Shown here in pieces: positions 56,122 through 64,000 of a stretch of DNA of 64,000 nucleotides. The position numbers and the translations under genes are program-made. Origin of the DNA: Candidatus Mailhella merdavium (GTDB lineage Bacteria; Desulfobacterota; Desulfovibrionia; Desulfovibrionales; Desulfovibrionaceae); NCBI GenBank assembly GCA_019119045.1, contig DWXS01000009.1, positions 1 to 64,000 on the forward strand, read 5' to 3'. The notes under the pieces were generated by a model, which saw only the letters and a program-made list of their open reading frames with translations, was not told the DNA's origin and did not search any database. Each line of letters opens with the position of its first letter. The stretch's first letter is position 1.

Positions 56122-56409
56122 TCAGAGGCGCGAGTCATGGTGCGAAAAGTCGGAATCTCTGCCGGAAGGGCTTTTTCCATCATGTCGATCCAGCAGTGTT
56201 TCCAATACGTCTATACGCTTTTCAAGCTTCTCTACGATATTGACGAGCGTTTGCAGATCTGCTTCCGTATCGTCCGCCGTACCCCTGCGTTCCCTTGCAT
56301 GCGATGAGTTCGGAGACGCATTGCTGCGGGTCAGCGTTCTGAGTGCGCAGAGAAGGACGATCAGCCCTGCGGCCAGCAGGCACACAATGAGAACGAGAAG
56401 AACGTTCAT
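56122..56409 (-). CDS. pspB: PspB-like membrane protein
   Basis: N-terminal TM and LVNIVEKLEKRIDVLETLLD, between pspC and pspA. Confidence 0.7.
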   Translation of the reverse strand: MNVLLVLIVCLLAAGLIVLLCALRTLTRSNASPNSSHARERRGTADDTEADLQTLVNIVEKLEKRIDVLETLLDRHDGKSPSGRDSDFSHHDSRL

Positions 56410-56548
56410 CAGAAGTTCCCTTGCGGTTTCAACCGGCTTCCTTCGGGGAGAGTGGAGCTGAATGCTCCCAGCCGGGTTCAGTCATATTAATGTTCCCGTC
56501 CGGGACGGGCAAGCCTTTTCCGGGGAAAGGGAACTTCAACGGAAAGGC

Positions 56549-57202
56549 TTATTTTTCCATTCTGCGCCGGAGAGCCGCCAGCTCTTCGTCAATGGCGGCG
56601 TCCCGCTCCATGTCCCGAAACGCGCTGTGAGAGGTCGGGCGGGGCGTACTGAGTTCGGCTTCATTTTCCATGCGGTTGATCCGTTGTTCAAGATCGGCAA
56701 AGCGGCGCATGACGTCGGAATTGTCTGCGGAACTGATGGTCTGATGCGCCTGATGACGCATCCTGGCCTGATTATGCCGCTCTATCAGCAGACGCTGGCG
56801 TTCCCGGGTGTTGACAATGCGTTCTTCCAGAATCTGAATATCTTCACGGCATTTGTCCACCATATGATCGTATTCTTCTCTGTTGCGCGTGAGCTGGGCC
56901 GCCTTTTCCTGCGCCTGGATCTTTTCCGCAAGAGCTTCTCTGGCCATATCTTCCCTGTCGGCACGCAGCGCGAGTTCCGCCCGCCGCTCCCATTGCCGTA
57001 CTTCTTCTTCTGCCTCGCGTTCCACCTTTGCAGCCTTGTCGGCCTCGGCCATGGTGGCCGCGCAGCCCGACTTGAGTTCGACAAGTGTTTCTTCCATTTC
57101 CCGCAGCATGAGCCGAATCAGCTTTTCCGGATCTTCCGCGTCGTCAAGCATGCTGTTGATATTTGACGTGATGATGTCCTTGAAGCGGGAGAAAATACCC
57201 AT
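56549..57202 (-). CDS. pspA: Phage shock protein A
   Basis: MGIFSRFKDIITSNINSMLDDAEDPEKLIRLMLREMEETLVELKS. Confidence 0.93.
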   Translation of the reverse strand: MGIFSRFKDIITSNINSMLDDAEDPEKLIRLMLREMEETLVELKSGCAATMAEADKAAKVEREAEEEVRQWERRAELALRADREDMAREALAEKIQAQEKAAQLTRNREEYDHMVDKCREDIQILEERIVNTRERQRLLIERHNQARMRHQAHQTISSADNSDVMRRFADLEQRINRMENEAELSTPRPTSHSAFRDMERDAAIDEELAALRRRMEK

Positions 57203-57265
57203 AACATGCCTCCATGTGCATTCTTTTACGTCATGAAACAGAAACGGTCGTTTCGTTTCAGTATA

Positions 57266-57281
57266 TGCCCGAATCATGCCA
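57266..57281 (-). promoter_or_regulatory. Candidate sigma54 promoter of pspA
   Basis: Minus strand TGGCATGATTCGGGCA: -24 GG / -12 GC with correct 10-nt spacing; divergent pspF. Confidence 0.65.
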
Positions 57282-57408
57282 TATTTATAAAAAATGTGGA
57301 AATACAGTATATTATGATATTGTTTTTTGAAAATGGACAAAAATAAATAAGCGGGTATAGGTATAGATACACAGAAAAAGGTTTTTAAAACCTGAAAATG
57401 GTTAAATT

Positions 57409-58452
57409 ATGCAAAGTACGATTGTTGATGCTCTGGGAACTTCGGAAGCCTTTCTGGCTTTTCAGGAAAATGTGGCGCGGGCAGCGCGGGCGGATCGTCC
57501 TGTACTGATCCTTGGAGAGAGGGGGACCGGTAAGGAACTGGCCGTACAGAGGCTGCATTATCTTTCTCCCCGCTGGGAAGGCCCGTTTGTGACGGTACTT
57601 TGTCCCGCGCTCAGTCAGACGCTGCTGGAATCTGAGCTTTTCGGACATGAGGCGGGGTCCTTTACCGGAGCGCGGGGCAGGCACGCCGGATATTTTGAGC
57701 GGGCCGACAGAGGGACGCTGTTTCTGGACGAAGTGGCGGATATGCCTCTGCCCGTGCAGGACAGGCTGTTGCGTGTGCTGGAATACGGGGAATTTGAGCG
57801 TGTTGGGGGGAGTGCGCCTGTCCGGGTCGATGTGCGCGTGGTTGCCGCGGCCAATCGCGATCTTCCCCGGCTTGTGGAAGAAGGCCGTTTCCGGGCGGAT
57901 CTGCTGGATCGTCTGGCCTTTGAAGTTCTGCATGTGCCGCCTTTGCGGGAAAGGGGAGAAGACAGGCTGCTTCTTGCCCGACATTTTGCCGCGCGCATGG
58001 CGGCGGAACTGGAAGAACGGGATATGGCCCGCGTGCCCGGAGCGGAGGTTCTGTTCGGAGAAGAAGCTCTGCGGCAACTGGACGCCTATTGCTGGCCCGG
58101 CAATGTGCGGGAACTGCGGAACACCGTGGAGCGCAGCGTCCTCCATGCCGAGTGTGTGGGAGGGAAGATCAGGGTGGAGCGGCTGGAACTGAATCCCTTC
58201 GCGTCTTCTGCGCTATCGTCTGCGCCACGGCAAGGAACCGTCTCTTCCGGCCCGGAGACGCAAACGGAGCTGTTTCCGGCGGATTTTTCTCTGCATGAAG
58301 AGCTGGCCCGCCGGGAACGGGAGTTCCTGCAACGCGCTTTGAAGCAGGCCCGTTACCGGCAGACGGAAGCGGCGCGTCTGCTTGGCTTGACCTACCATCA
58401 GTTTCGCGCCCTGTACCGGAAATATGAGGCTCTGGAGAAAGGAAAGAAGTGA
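57409..58452 (+). CDS. pspF: Psp operon sigma54-dependent activator
   Basis: GERGTGKELAVQRLHYLS, ESELFGHEAGSFTGA, GTLFLDEVADMPLPVQDRLLRVLE; no receiver domain; C-terminal Fis HTH. Confidence 0.92.
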   Translation: MQSTIVDALGTSEAFLAFQENVARAARADRPVLILGERGTGKELAVQRLHYLSPRWEGPFVTVLCPALSQTLLESELFGHEAGSFTGARGRHAGYFERADRGTLFLDEVADMPLPVQDRLLRVLEYGEFERVGGSAPVRVDVRVVAAANRDLPRLVEEGRFRADLLDRLAFEVLHVPPLRERGEDRLLLARHFAARMAAELEERDMARVPGAEVLFGEEALRQLDAYCWPGNVRELRNTVERSVLHAECVGGKIRVERLELNPFASSALSSAPRQGTVSSGPETQTELFPADFSLHEELARREREFLQRALKQARYRQTEAARLLGLTYHQFRALYRKYEALEKGKK

Positions 58453-58497
58453 AGCGGAACCGGGCGGGAACTTCAGCGTTCCTGCCCGGCCGGAGTC

Positions 58498-59775
58498 TTA
58501 TGCCTTTGTAATGACTTTCAGGCCGCCCATGTAGGGCTGGAGAACGTCGGGAACGCGGATGGAACCGTCTTCCTGCTGGTAGTTTTCCATGACGGCCACG
58601 AGGGAGCGGCCCGTGGGCAGGCCGGAGCCGTTGAGGGTATGAACGAATTCAGGTTTGCCGCCGCCCTTGGGGCGGAAGCGGATGTTGGCGCGGCGGGCCT
58701 GGAAGTCGGTGCAGTTGGAACAGGAGGAAATTTCCCTGTAGGTATTCTGACCGGGCAGCCACACTTCGAGGTCATAGGTTTTTGCGGAGCCGAAGCCCAT
58801 GTCGCCGGTACACAGGGTAATGGCACGATACGGCAGTTCTAGGCGTTCCAGCAGCATTTCCGCATAACGGCACATGGTTTCCAGCTGTTCCCAGGAGCGG
58901 GAGGGGTGGGCGAAATGCACCATTTCCACCTTGATGAACTGATGCTGACGGATCAGACCTTTCGTATCCTTGCCGTAGGAACCTGCTTCGGAACGGAAGC
59001 AGGGCGTTCCCGCCGTGTATTTGATGGGCAGATCCGCCTCGTCCAGCACTTCTCCGGCGTGGAGGTTGGTCAGGGGCACTTCGGCAGTGGGGATGAGGTA
59101 ATGATCCCAGCCCTGAATTTTGAAAAGATCTTCCTCGAATTTGGGAAGCTGTCCGGTGCCCTGCATGGTGGTGCGGTTGACCATGTAGGGAGGCATGATT
59201 TCGGTATGGCCGAATTCCTGCGTCTGCGTGTCGAGATAGAAGTTGAACAGGGCGCGTTCCAGGCGGGCAATGGCTCCGCGCGATACGGAAAAGCGCGAAC
59301 CGGCCAGTTTGCCCGCGCGTTCAAAATCCAGTCCGCCGAGAGCCGCGCCCAGTTCCCAGTGTTCCTTCACGGGGAAGGAGAATTTCGGCTGATCTCCCCA
59401 GCGGTGTACTTCCACGTTTTCCGTTTCGTCCTTTCCGACGGGCACGCTGGCGTCCGGAATATTGGGGACGGAGAGCATCCACTGATACACTTCTTCCTTG
59501 ATGGCCTCGGCTTCAGCGTCAAGAGCCTTGATTTTATCGGAAAGTTCGCCCAGTTCGGCGACGAGTTCCGCCGTGTCCTCGCCGGCTTTTTTGCGGCGCG
59601 CAACTTCCGCGGATTCGGTGTTGCGGCGGCTTTTCAGGCTTTCCACCTCGGCCAGAGCGGCGCGACGGCGTTTGTCCATATCCAGAAATTCATCCATCGA
59701 GATGCTGGAATTGCGCGCTTTCAGCGCGGCGGCCACGGTTTCCGGGTCTTTTTGCAAAAGCTTGAGATCGAGCAT
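58498..59775 (-). CDS. serS: Seryl-tRNA synthetase
   Basis: [21 protein letters not shown]...; [31 protein letters not shown]; class II motifs. Confidence 0.97.
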   Translation of the reverse strand: MLDLKLLQKDPETVAAALKARNSSISMDEFLDMDKRRRAALAEVESLKSRRNTESAEVARRKKAGEDTAELVAELGELSDKIKALDAEAEAIKEEVYQWMLSVPNIPDASVPVGKDETENVEVHRWGDQPKFSFPVKEHWELGAALGGLDFERAGKLAGSRFSVSRGAIARLERALFNFYLDTQTQEFGHTEIMPPYMVNRTTMQGTGQLPKFEEDLFKIQGWDHYLIPTAEVPLTNLHAGEVLDEADLPIKYTAGTPCFRSEAGSYGKDTKGLIRQHQFIKVEMVHFAHPSRSWEQLETMCRYAEMLLERLELPYRAITLCTGDMGFGSAKTYDLEVWLPGQNTYREISSCSNCTDFQARRANIRFRPKGGGKPEFVHTLNGSGLPTGRSLVAVMENYQQEDGSIRVPDVLQPYMGGLKVITKA

Positions 59776-60015
59776 GGTTCCTTCCTTGAAGAAAAGGGCT
59801 GGCCGGAGCGGAAAAGAGCCGCGCCGTAACGTTGCCGGCAATATATCTTCCCGTCTGTGTAGCTCCGGGCGGAGCGCACGTCAACAAAAGGGGGCTGCGG
59901 CGTCAGCGGAAAGGCGAGACTTGCTTCTTCCCCCTGTACGGGCAATATGGTAGGAGAAAACATTCCCGGGGCTTTCCGTGAATTCTCTGTTTTTTCGCCG
60001 AGGAGGGGCGTATCC

Positions 60016-60732
60016 GTGCGAAACAGCGTTCCCGCAGTGCTGTGCTGTGCCGTCTGGCTCGGTCTGGCATCATTATGTTCCGGCGCGCCCGCTCTTTCCC
60101 TGCCTGATCCCCGTATAGTGGAAATTGCACGGGATCAGGCCGTGCGTGAGGTCAATGCCCAGACGGCCATGCCGGAGTCCGAGGAAATGACCGTGACGGC
60201 GAAGAAAAAGAAGATGCCATCCGGCGAGGGCAAAATCGATATAGATATTGTGACGCTGTCCCGATGGCTGCTGTGGGGAGCAATCATCGTCATCGTCGCT
60301 GTGGTGCTTTTTCACTTGCGCGATAATCTGTGGAGTTTCAGCCGGGTGCGCGACGTGAGAGGAAAACGCAGCCCGGAGCAGGCGCCGGAGGCCGCAGCCG
60401 CAGCGGCCGCGCGCATGGAAAAGGCGGGCGGAGAGGCGGATGCTCTTGCCGGAGAAGGCAGGTATGCCGAGGCCATTCATATTCTTCTGTTACAGACGCT
60501 GGAAGAGCTGAGGCGGCGCTCGGAGGTCGGCTTCGCCGCATCCCTGACCAGCAGAGAACTGCTCCATTCTCTGGAAATGCCGCCGGAGCAGCGGCATCTG
60601 TTCGGAGCGATCATCAGCAGGGTGGAAGTGTCCTGGTTCGGGCCGCATGACCCGGACGGAGAGGAATATGCCGTCTGCCGTCGCGATTTTGAACGCTTGA
60701 AGGGCCTGATCCGGGCAGGGGGTGCGGCATGA
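60016..60732 (+). CDS. DUF4129-domain membrane protein
   Basis: aggagg RBS, GTG start; signal peptide, TM, C-terminal EVSWFGPHDPDGEEYAVCRRDFERL. Confidence 0.75.
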   Translation: MRNSVPAVLCCAVWLGLASLCSGAPALSLPDPRIVEIARDQAVREVNAQTAMPESEEMTVTAKKKKMPSGEGKIDIDIVTLSRWLLWGAIIVIVAVVLFHLRDNLWSFSRVRDVRGKRSPEQAPEAAAAAAARMEKAGGEADALAGEGRYAEAIHILLLQTLEELRRRSEVGFAASLTSRELLHSLEMPPEQRHLFGAIISRVEVSWFGPHDPDGEEYAVCRRDFERLKGLIRAGGAA

Positions 60733-61985
60733 AAAGCTCGCCGTTTTCCCGATCTTCGCTGATATTGTTGTTTTCCTGCGCGTTGCTGCTGTTTGCCCTT
60801 TCCGTGCTGCTGCCTGCCTATGACGACAGCCCGCGCGGCGATTTCCGAACCCGGGTCAGCAGTTACGACGCTTCCGCCATAGGCCATGCCGCGTTTTACG
60901 ACATGCTCCGGCGGCTTGACTTTCCTGTGAGCAGGCGACTCGGCGGACAGTCTCCCGCTATGGGAAAAGGCTCCCTGCTGGTGATGATTGAACCGGACGG
61001 AATATTTGCGGATGACGATTCCTCCGAGCTGCTTGCCGTACCCTCCCGGCTGGTCGTACTGCCGAAGTGGAAGGGCGTGCGGGATGAAAGGCGTCCAGAC
61101 TGGATTTCCCGGGCCTATCCTTCCGACGTAAGGGAGGCCAGCCTGTGCTGTCAGCAGTTTGCCGACGGCACGGCGGAAGTGGTTCGCACCCTGTGGCCCG
61201 CAACCTGGAAAACCAACGAACTCGGCATTGTTCCGAAGGGCGGGGAGGTCGTCCAGCTGGTTCGCTCGCCGCGTATGCGGGCCGTGGTGGGGACGGATGA
61301 AGGCATTCTGGTGGGGGAAACCTGGGACGGAATGGGGAGCGTATGGGTCTTGTCCGATCCTGATCTGCTGTCCAATTCCGGGCTGGTTCAGGGGGACAAC
61401 GCGTTCTTCATGGTCAGGCTGATTTCCACCATACGCGGGGAAGGGCCGGGCCGTCTGGGGCCCCCGGTGATGTTCGACGAGGGACTGCACGGCTTCACCC
61501 TGCCGGAGAATACCTCGATTCGTCAGCTCTTCCGCTTTCCCTATTCTCTGGTTGTGCTGCTTGTCTGTCTTTCCGGAGCCTTGCTGGCTCTGGCCGGTTC
61601 TCTCCGCTTCGGGAAGCCGCAGCGTATCGGATCTGCCTGTCTCTACGGCACGGAGGAGCTGATCGTCAACGGAGCGAGAATGCTGGATTATGCCGGTTAT
61701 CAGGACATGATCCTGCGCAGGCACGCGCGCATGACGCTGCGTGCCGCGGGAGATGCCCTGCATGCGCCTTCCGGGCTGGGAGACGGCGAACTGGCCGTCT
61801 GGCTCGATCGCATAGGACAGGCGCGCGGAGTGGAGCTTTCCTGCGCGGAACTTCTGCGCGACATAGAGAGAACGCCTTCCGGCGGACGCCGCGATCTGGA
61901 GCGGCTGTTTGCCCTTGTCGGAAACATGTATCAATGGAAAAGGGAGATACTGCATGACTCTGGAACATGTGGACAGACTCGTTGA
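60729..61985 (+). CDS. DUF4350-domain membrane protein
   Basis: [45 protein letters not shown]; operon context. Confidence 0.8.
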   Translation: MKSSPFSRSSLILLFSCALLLFALSVLLPAYDDSPRGDFRTRVSSYDASAIGHAAFYDMLRRLDFPVSRRLGGQSPAMGKGSLLVMIEPDGIFADDDSSELLAVPSRLVVLPKWKGVRDERRPDWISRAYPSDVREASLCCQQFADGTAEVVRTLWPATWKTNELGIVPKGGEVVQLVRSPRMRAVVGTDEGILVGETWDGMGSVWVLSDPDLLSNSGLVQGDNAFFMVRLISTIRGEGPGRLGPPVMFDEGLHGFTLPENTSIRQLFRFPYSLVVLLVCLSGALLALAGSLRFGKPQRIGSACLYGTEELIVNGARMLDYAGYQDMILRRHARMTLRAAGDALHAPSGLGDGELAVWLDRIGQARGVELSCAELLRDIERTPSGGRRDLERLFALVGNMYQWKREILHDSGTCGQTR

Positions 61986-62910
61986 CGCGCTCCGGGCGGA
62001 GATAGGCAAAGTCATCATCGGCCAGGATGAGGCCGTGGAGCTGCTGCTCACCAGTCTGCTGTGCGGGGGCCATGTGCTGCTGGAAGGGGTGCCGGGAACC
62101 GGCAAGACCTTTCTTGTTCAGAGCTTTGCGGCCGGTCTGGCTCTGGAATTCGGGCGCATCCAGTTTACGCCGGACATGATGCCCGGAGACGTTCTGGGGA
62201 CGAACCTGTTCAATTTCCAGACCAATACCTTCACGTTGACGCGGGGGCCGATTTTTACGCAGATACTGCTGGCCGACGAAATCAACCGCACTCCGCCCAA
62301 GACGCAGGCCGCGCTGTTGCAGGCCATGGGCGAACGGGCCGTGACCATTGATCGCCAGACCTTTGATCTGGGACAGGACTTCATGGTCGTGGCAACCCAG
62401 AACCCTGTTGAACAGCAGGGAACCTATCCTCTTCCTGAAGCGCAGCTGGACAGATTCCTGTTCAAGATAGTCGTGGATTATCCCGGACTCGAAGAAGAAA
62501 GGAAAATCGTTGCCCTGCACGGAACATCCTCCGCCATGCCGCATATGGCCGACTTCGGCGTGAGGCCTGCGGTGACGCGGGAAGAGCTTGCGGAGGCACG
62601 CAGAATCTGCGCCGGGATTCTGCTTTCCGAACCTCTGGTGGAATATATTGTGGATATTGTGCGGGGCACGCGCAGCCATCCCGCCATTGAGGTTGGGGCG
62701 TCCACCCGTGCGGCAACCATGCTGGCCGCAGCCGCCCGCGCTCATGCCGCCGTCTGCGGACGCGAGTTCGTCATTCCCGACGATGTGAAGCGTCTGGCCC
62801 TGCCTCTGCTGCGGCATCGCATCATCATGACTCCTGCGGCGGATATCGAGGGGCTGAGCGAGATGGACGTGCTGCGCGAAATCGTCGATCAGACGGCGGC
62901 GCCGCGATGA
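61954..62910 (+). CDS. MoxR-family AAA ATPase
   Basis: [62 protein letters not shown]. Confidence 0.96.
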   Translation: MTLEHVDRLVDALRAEIGKVIIGQDEAVELLLTSLLCGGHVLLEGVPGTGKTFLVQSFAAGLALEFGRIQFTPDMMPGDVLGTNLFNFQTNTFTLTRGPIFTQILLADEINRTPPKTQAALLQAMGERAVTIDRQTFDLGQDFMVVATQNPVEQQGTYPLPEAQLDRFLFKIVVDYPGLEEERKIVALHGTSSAMPHMADFGVRPAVTREELAEARRICAGILLSEPLVEYIVDIVRGTRSHPAIEVGASTRAATMLAAAARAHAAVCGREFVIPDDVKRLALPLLRHRIIMTPAADIEGLSEMDVLREIVDQTAAPR

Positions 62911-64000
62911 AAGACAGGGCGAAGATGCAAAGCGATTCCGCCGGAGCGGGCAGGGTGCGTCGAAGCCTTCTGCCTACCCTGCGCTTTGTGCTGATTTTTG
63001 CCGTTTCCGCTCCGCTGGCTCTGCTGATACTCTCCCTGCGCCCCGAGGGATGGCGTTTCACGCTGCTGTATCCTGTGGCCGTACTGGTGCTGTTTGCCGC
63101 AGATCTGACCATGACTCTGCCCTGGAAACGGCTGGGCGTCACGGTTCACGTCCCGCCGCGTCTGACGCCGGCCTCGCGGGGAAAGCGCAGAGAGGAATGC
63201 GTGAAGATTTCGCTCGACGCGGGAGATTGGGATCGGCCCGTGAACGTGGAAATCCTGCCCGAACTGAGCGGGGACGCGCTGGAGCCTCTTCCTGTCCGGG
63301 GAGAGCTGGCGGGCAGGACGGACTTTTTCTGCCCTCTTGCACCGACGCGCAGGGGGCGGCTGCTTCTCGATGCGCTGTGGCTGCGCTGGCGCGGCCCCTG
63401 GGGGCTGGCGGAAATGCGGCTGCGTCAACCAGTCGGAGAAGCCGTCGACGTTGTTCCCGATGTGCGGGGACTTCATGAAGATGCCCTGCGCTTTTTTACC
63501 GGAGATACGATTTTCGGTTCAAAAGTCCAGCGTGCGCGCGGCGAGGGAACGGAATTCGAAGCTCTGCGCGAATTTGCGCCGGGCATGGATACGCGCCTCA
63601 TCGACTGGAAGCGATCCGCCCGACATCGCAAACTGCTGGGCAGGGAATTCAGGCAGGAGCGCAATCACCTGATTGTCGTGGGCTTTGATACGGGCAGGCT
63701 GATGCTGGAGAGTGTGGACGGACAGCCCAAGCTGGATCATGCCGTTCGCGCGGGGCTTCTGCTGGCGCGTGTTTCGCTGCATGCCGGAGATCTGATCGGC
63801 GCCTGCGGCTTCGACGCCAGGTTTCGTCATTTTCTGCCTCCGGAACGGGGGAACGCACAGTTTTCGCGCTTTCAACGTTTTTCCGCCTCGCTGGAATATC
63901 GCGAGGACGAAACGAATTTCACGCTTGCGCTGGCGGAACTCAACAGCCGCCTGAGGCGGCGTTCTCTCATCGTGCTGTTCACCGACTTTGTCGACGCGGT
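62907..64000 (+). CDS. DUF58-domain protein (partial, runs off window end; absent from ORF track)
   Basis: ATGA overlap with the moxR stop; hand translation [27 protein letters not shown]...[53 protein letters not shown]. Confidence 0.9.
   Translation, partial: MKDRAKMQSDSAGAGRVRRSLLPTLRFVLIFAVSAPLALLILSLRPEGWRFTLLYPVAVLVLFAADLTMTLPWKRLGVTVHVPPRLTPASRGKRREECVKISLDAGDWDRPVNVEILPELSGDALEPLPVRGELAGRTDFFCPLAPTRRGRLLLDALWLRWRGPWGLAEMRLRQPVGEAVDVVPDVRGLHEDALRFFTGDTIFGSKVQRARGEGTEFEALREFAPGMDTRLIDWKRSARHRKLLGREFRQERNHLIVVGFDTGRLMLESVDGQPKLDHAVRAGLLLARVSLHAGDLIGACGFDARFRHFLPPERGNAQFSRFQRFSASLEYREDETNFTLALAELNSRLRRRSLIVLFTDFVDA

Noticed and set aside
60477-62105. 542-aa minus-strand ORF opposite DUF4129/DUF4350 genes
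   Set aside because: Antisense shadow; the plus strand carries coherent overlapping operon genes with RBS
61666-62817. 383-aa minus-strand ORF opposite moxR
   Set aside because: Antisense shadow of the MoxR ATPase
1-64000. CRISPR arrays, tRNA or rRNA genes
   Set aside because: No regularly spaced repeats, Cas genes, or tRNA/rRNA signatures were noticed on reading; a tRNAscan/CRISPR finder run would be decisive

Overview
64-kb window that looks like a gut Desulfovibrionaceae-type chromosome (inference from gene content). It has five blocks. (1) 1-~3210: the int/xis end of a Tn916/Tn1549-like conjugative transposon whose right end abuts a 5'-truncated AraC-family regulator gene. (2) ~3.8-13.1 kb: a minus-strand cluster of mostly exported redox proteins (duplicated cupins, Tat-exported flavodoxin/FMN-reductase paralogues, SDR, Fe-ADH, CMD-domain protein, MBL-fold hydrolase). 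(3) ~13.2-52.4 kb: a conjugative element with an IncI/Dot-Icm-type (MPF-I) transfer system. It carries an RP4/R64-like oriT, a MOBP relaxase with a primase-like domain, DotA/B/C/D/G/H/I/L/M/O and IcmC/D/T homologues, TopB, an ArdC-like protein, several DNA-modification enzymes, two toxin-antitoxin modules and a replication-type leader region with a candidate antisense RNA. No integrase was found inside it. (4) 52579-53268: an internally deleted IS5-family element at the element/chromosome junction. (5) 53.3-64 kb: ordinary chromosome (LplT-PlsC fusion, pspABC/pspF, serS, MoxR/DUF58 operon). The most interesting items are the candidate antisense RNA and leader peptide control region, an SD-preceded ORF nested out of frame in the 2225-aa helicase-methylase, a dotB-like gene with a frameshifted start, an ArdC homologue that has lost HExxH, a PAPS-reductase/cytosine-MTase pair inside the transfer operon, and several unusual perfect inverted repeats. 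Coordinates come from reading the sequence and the ORF track. No database searches were run.
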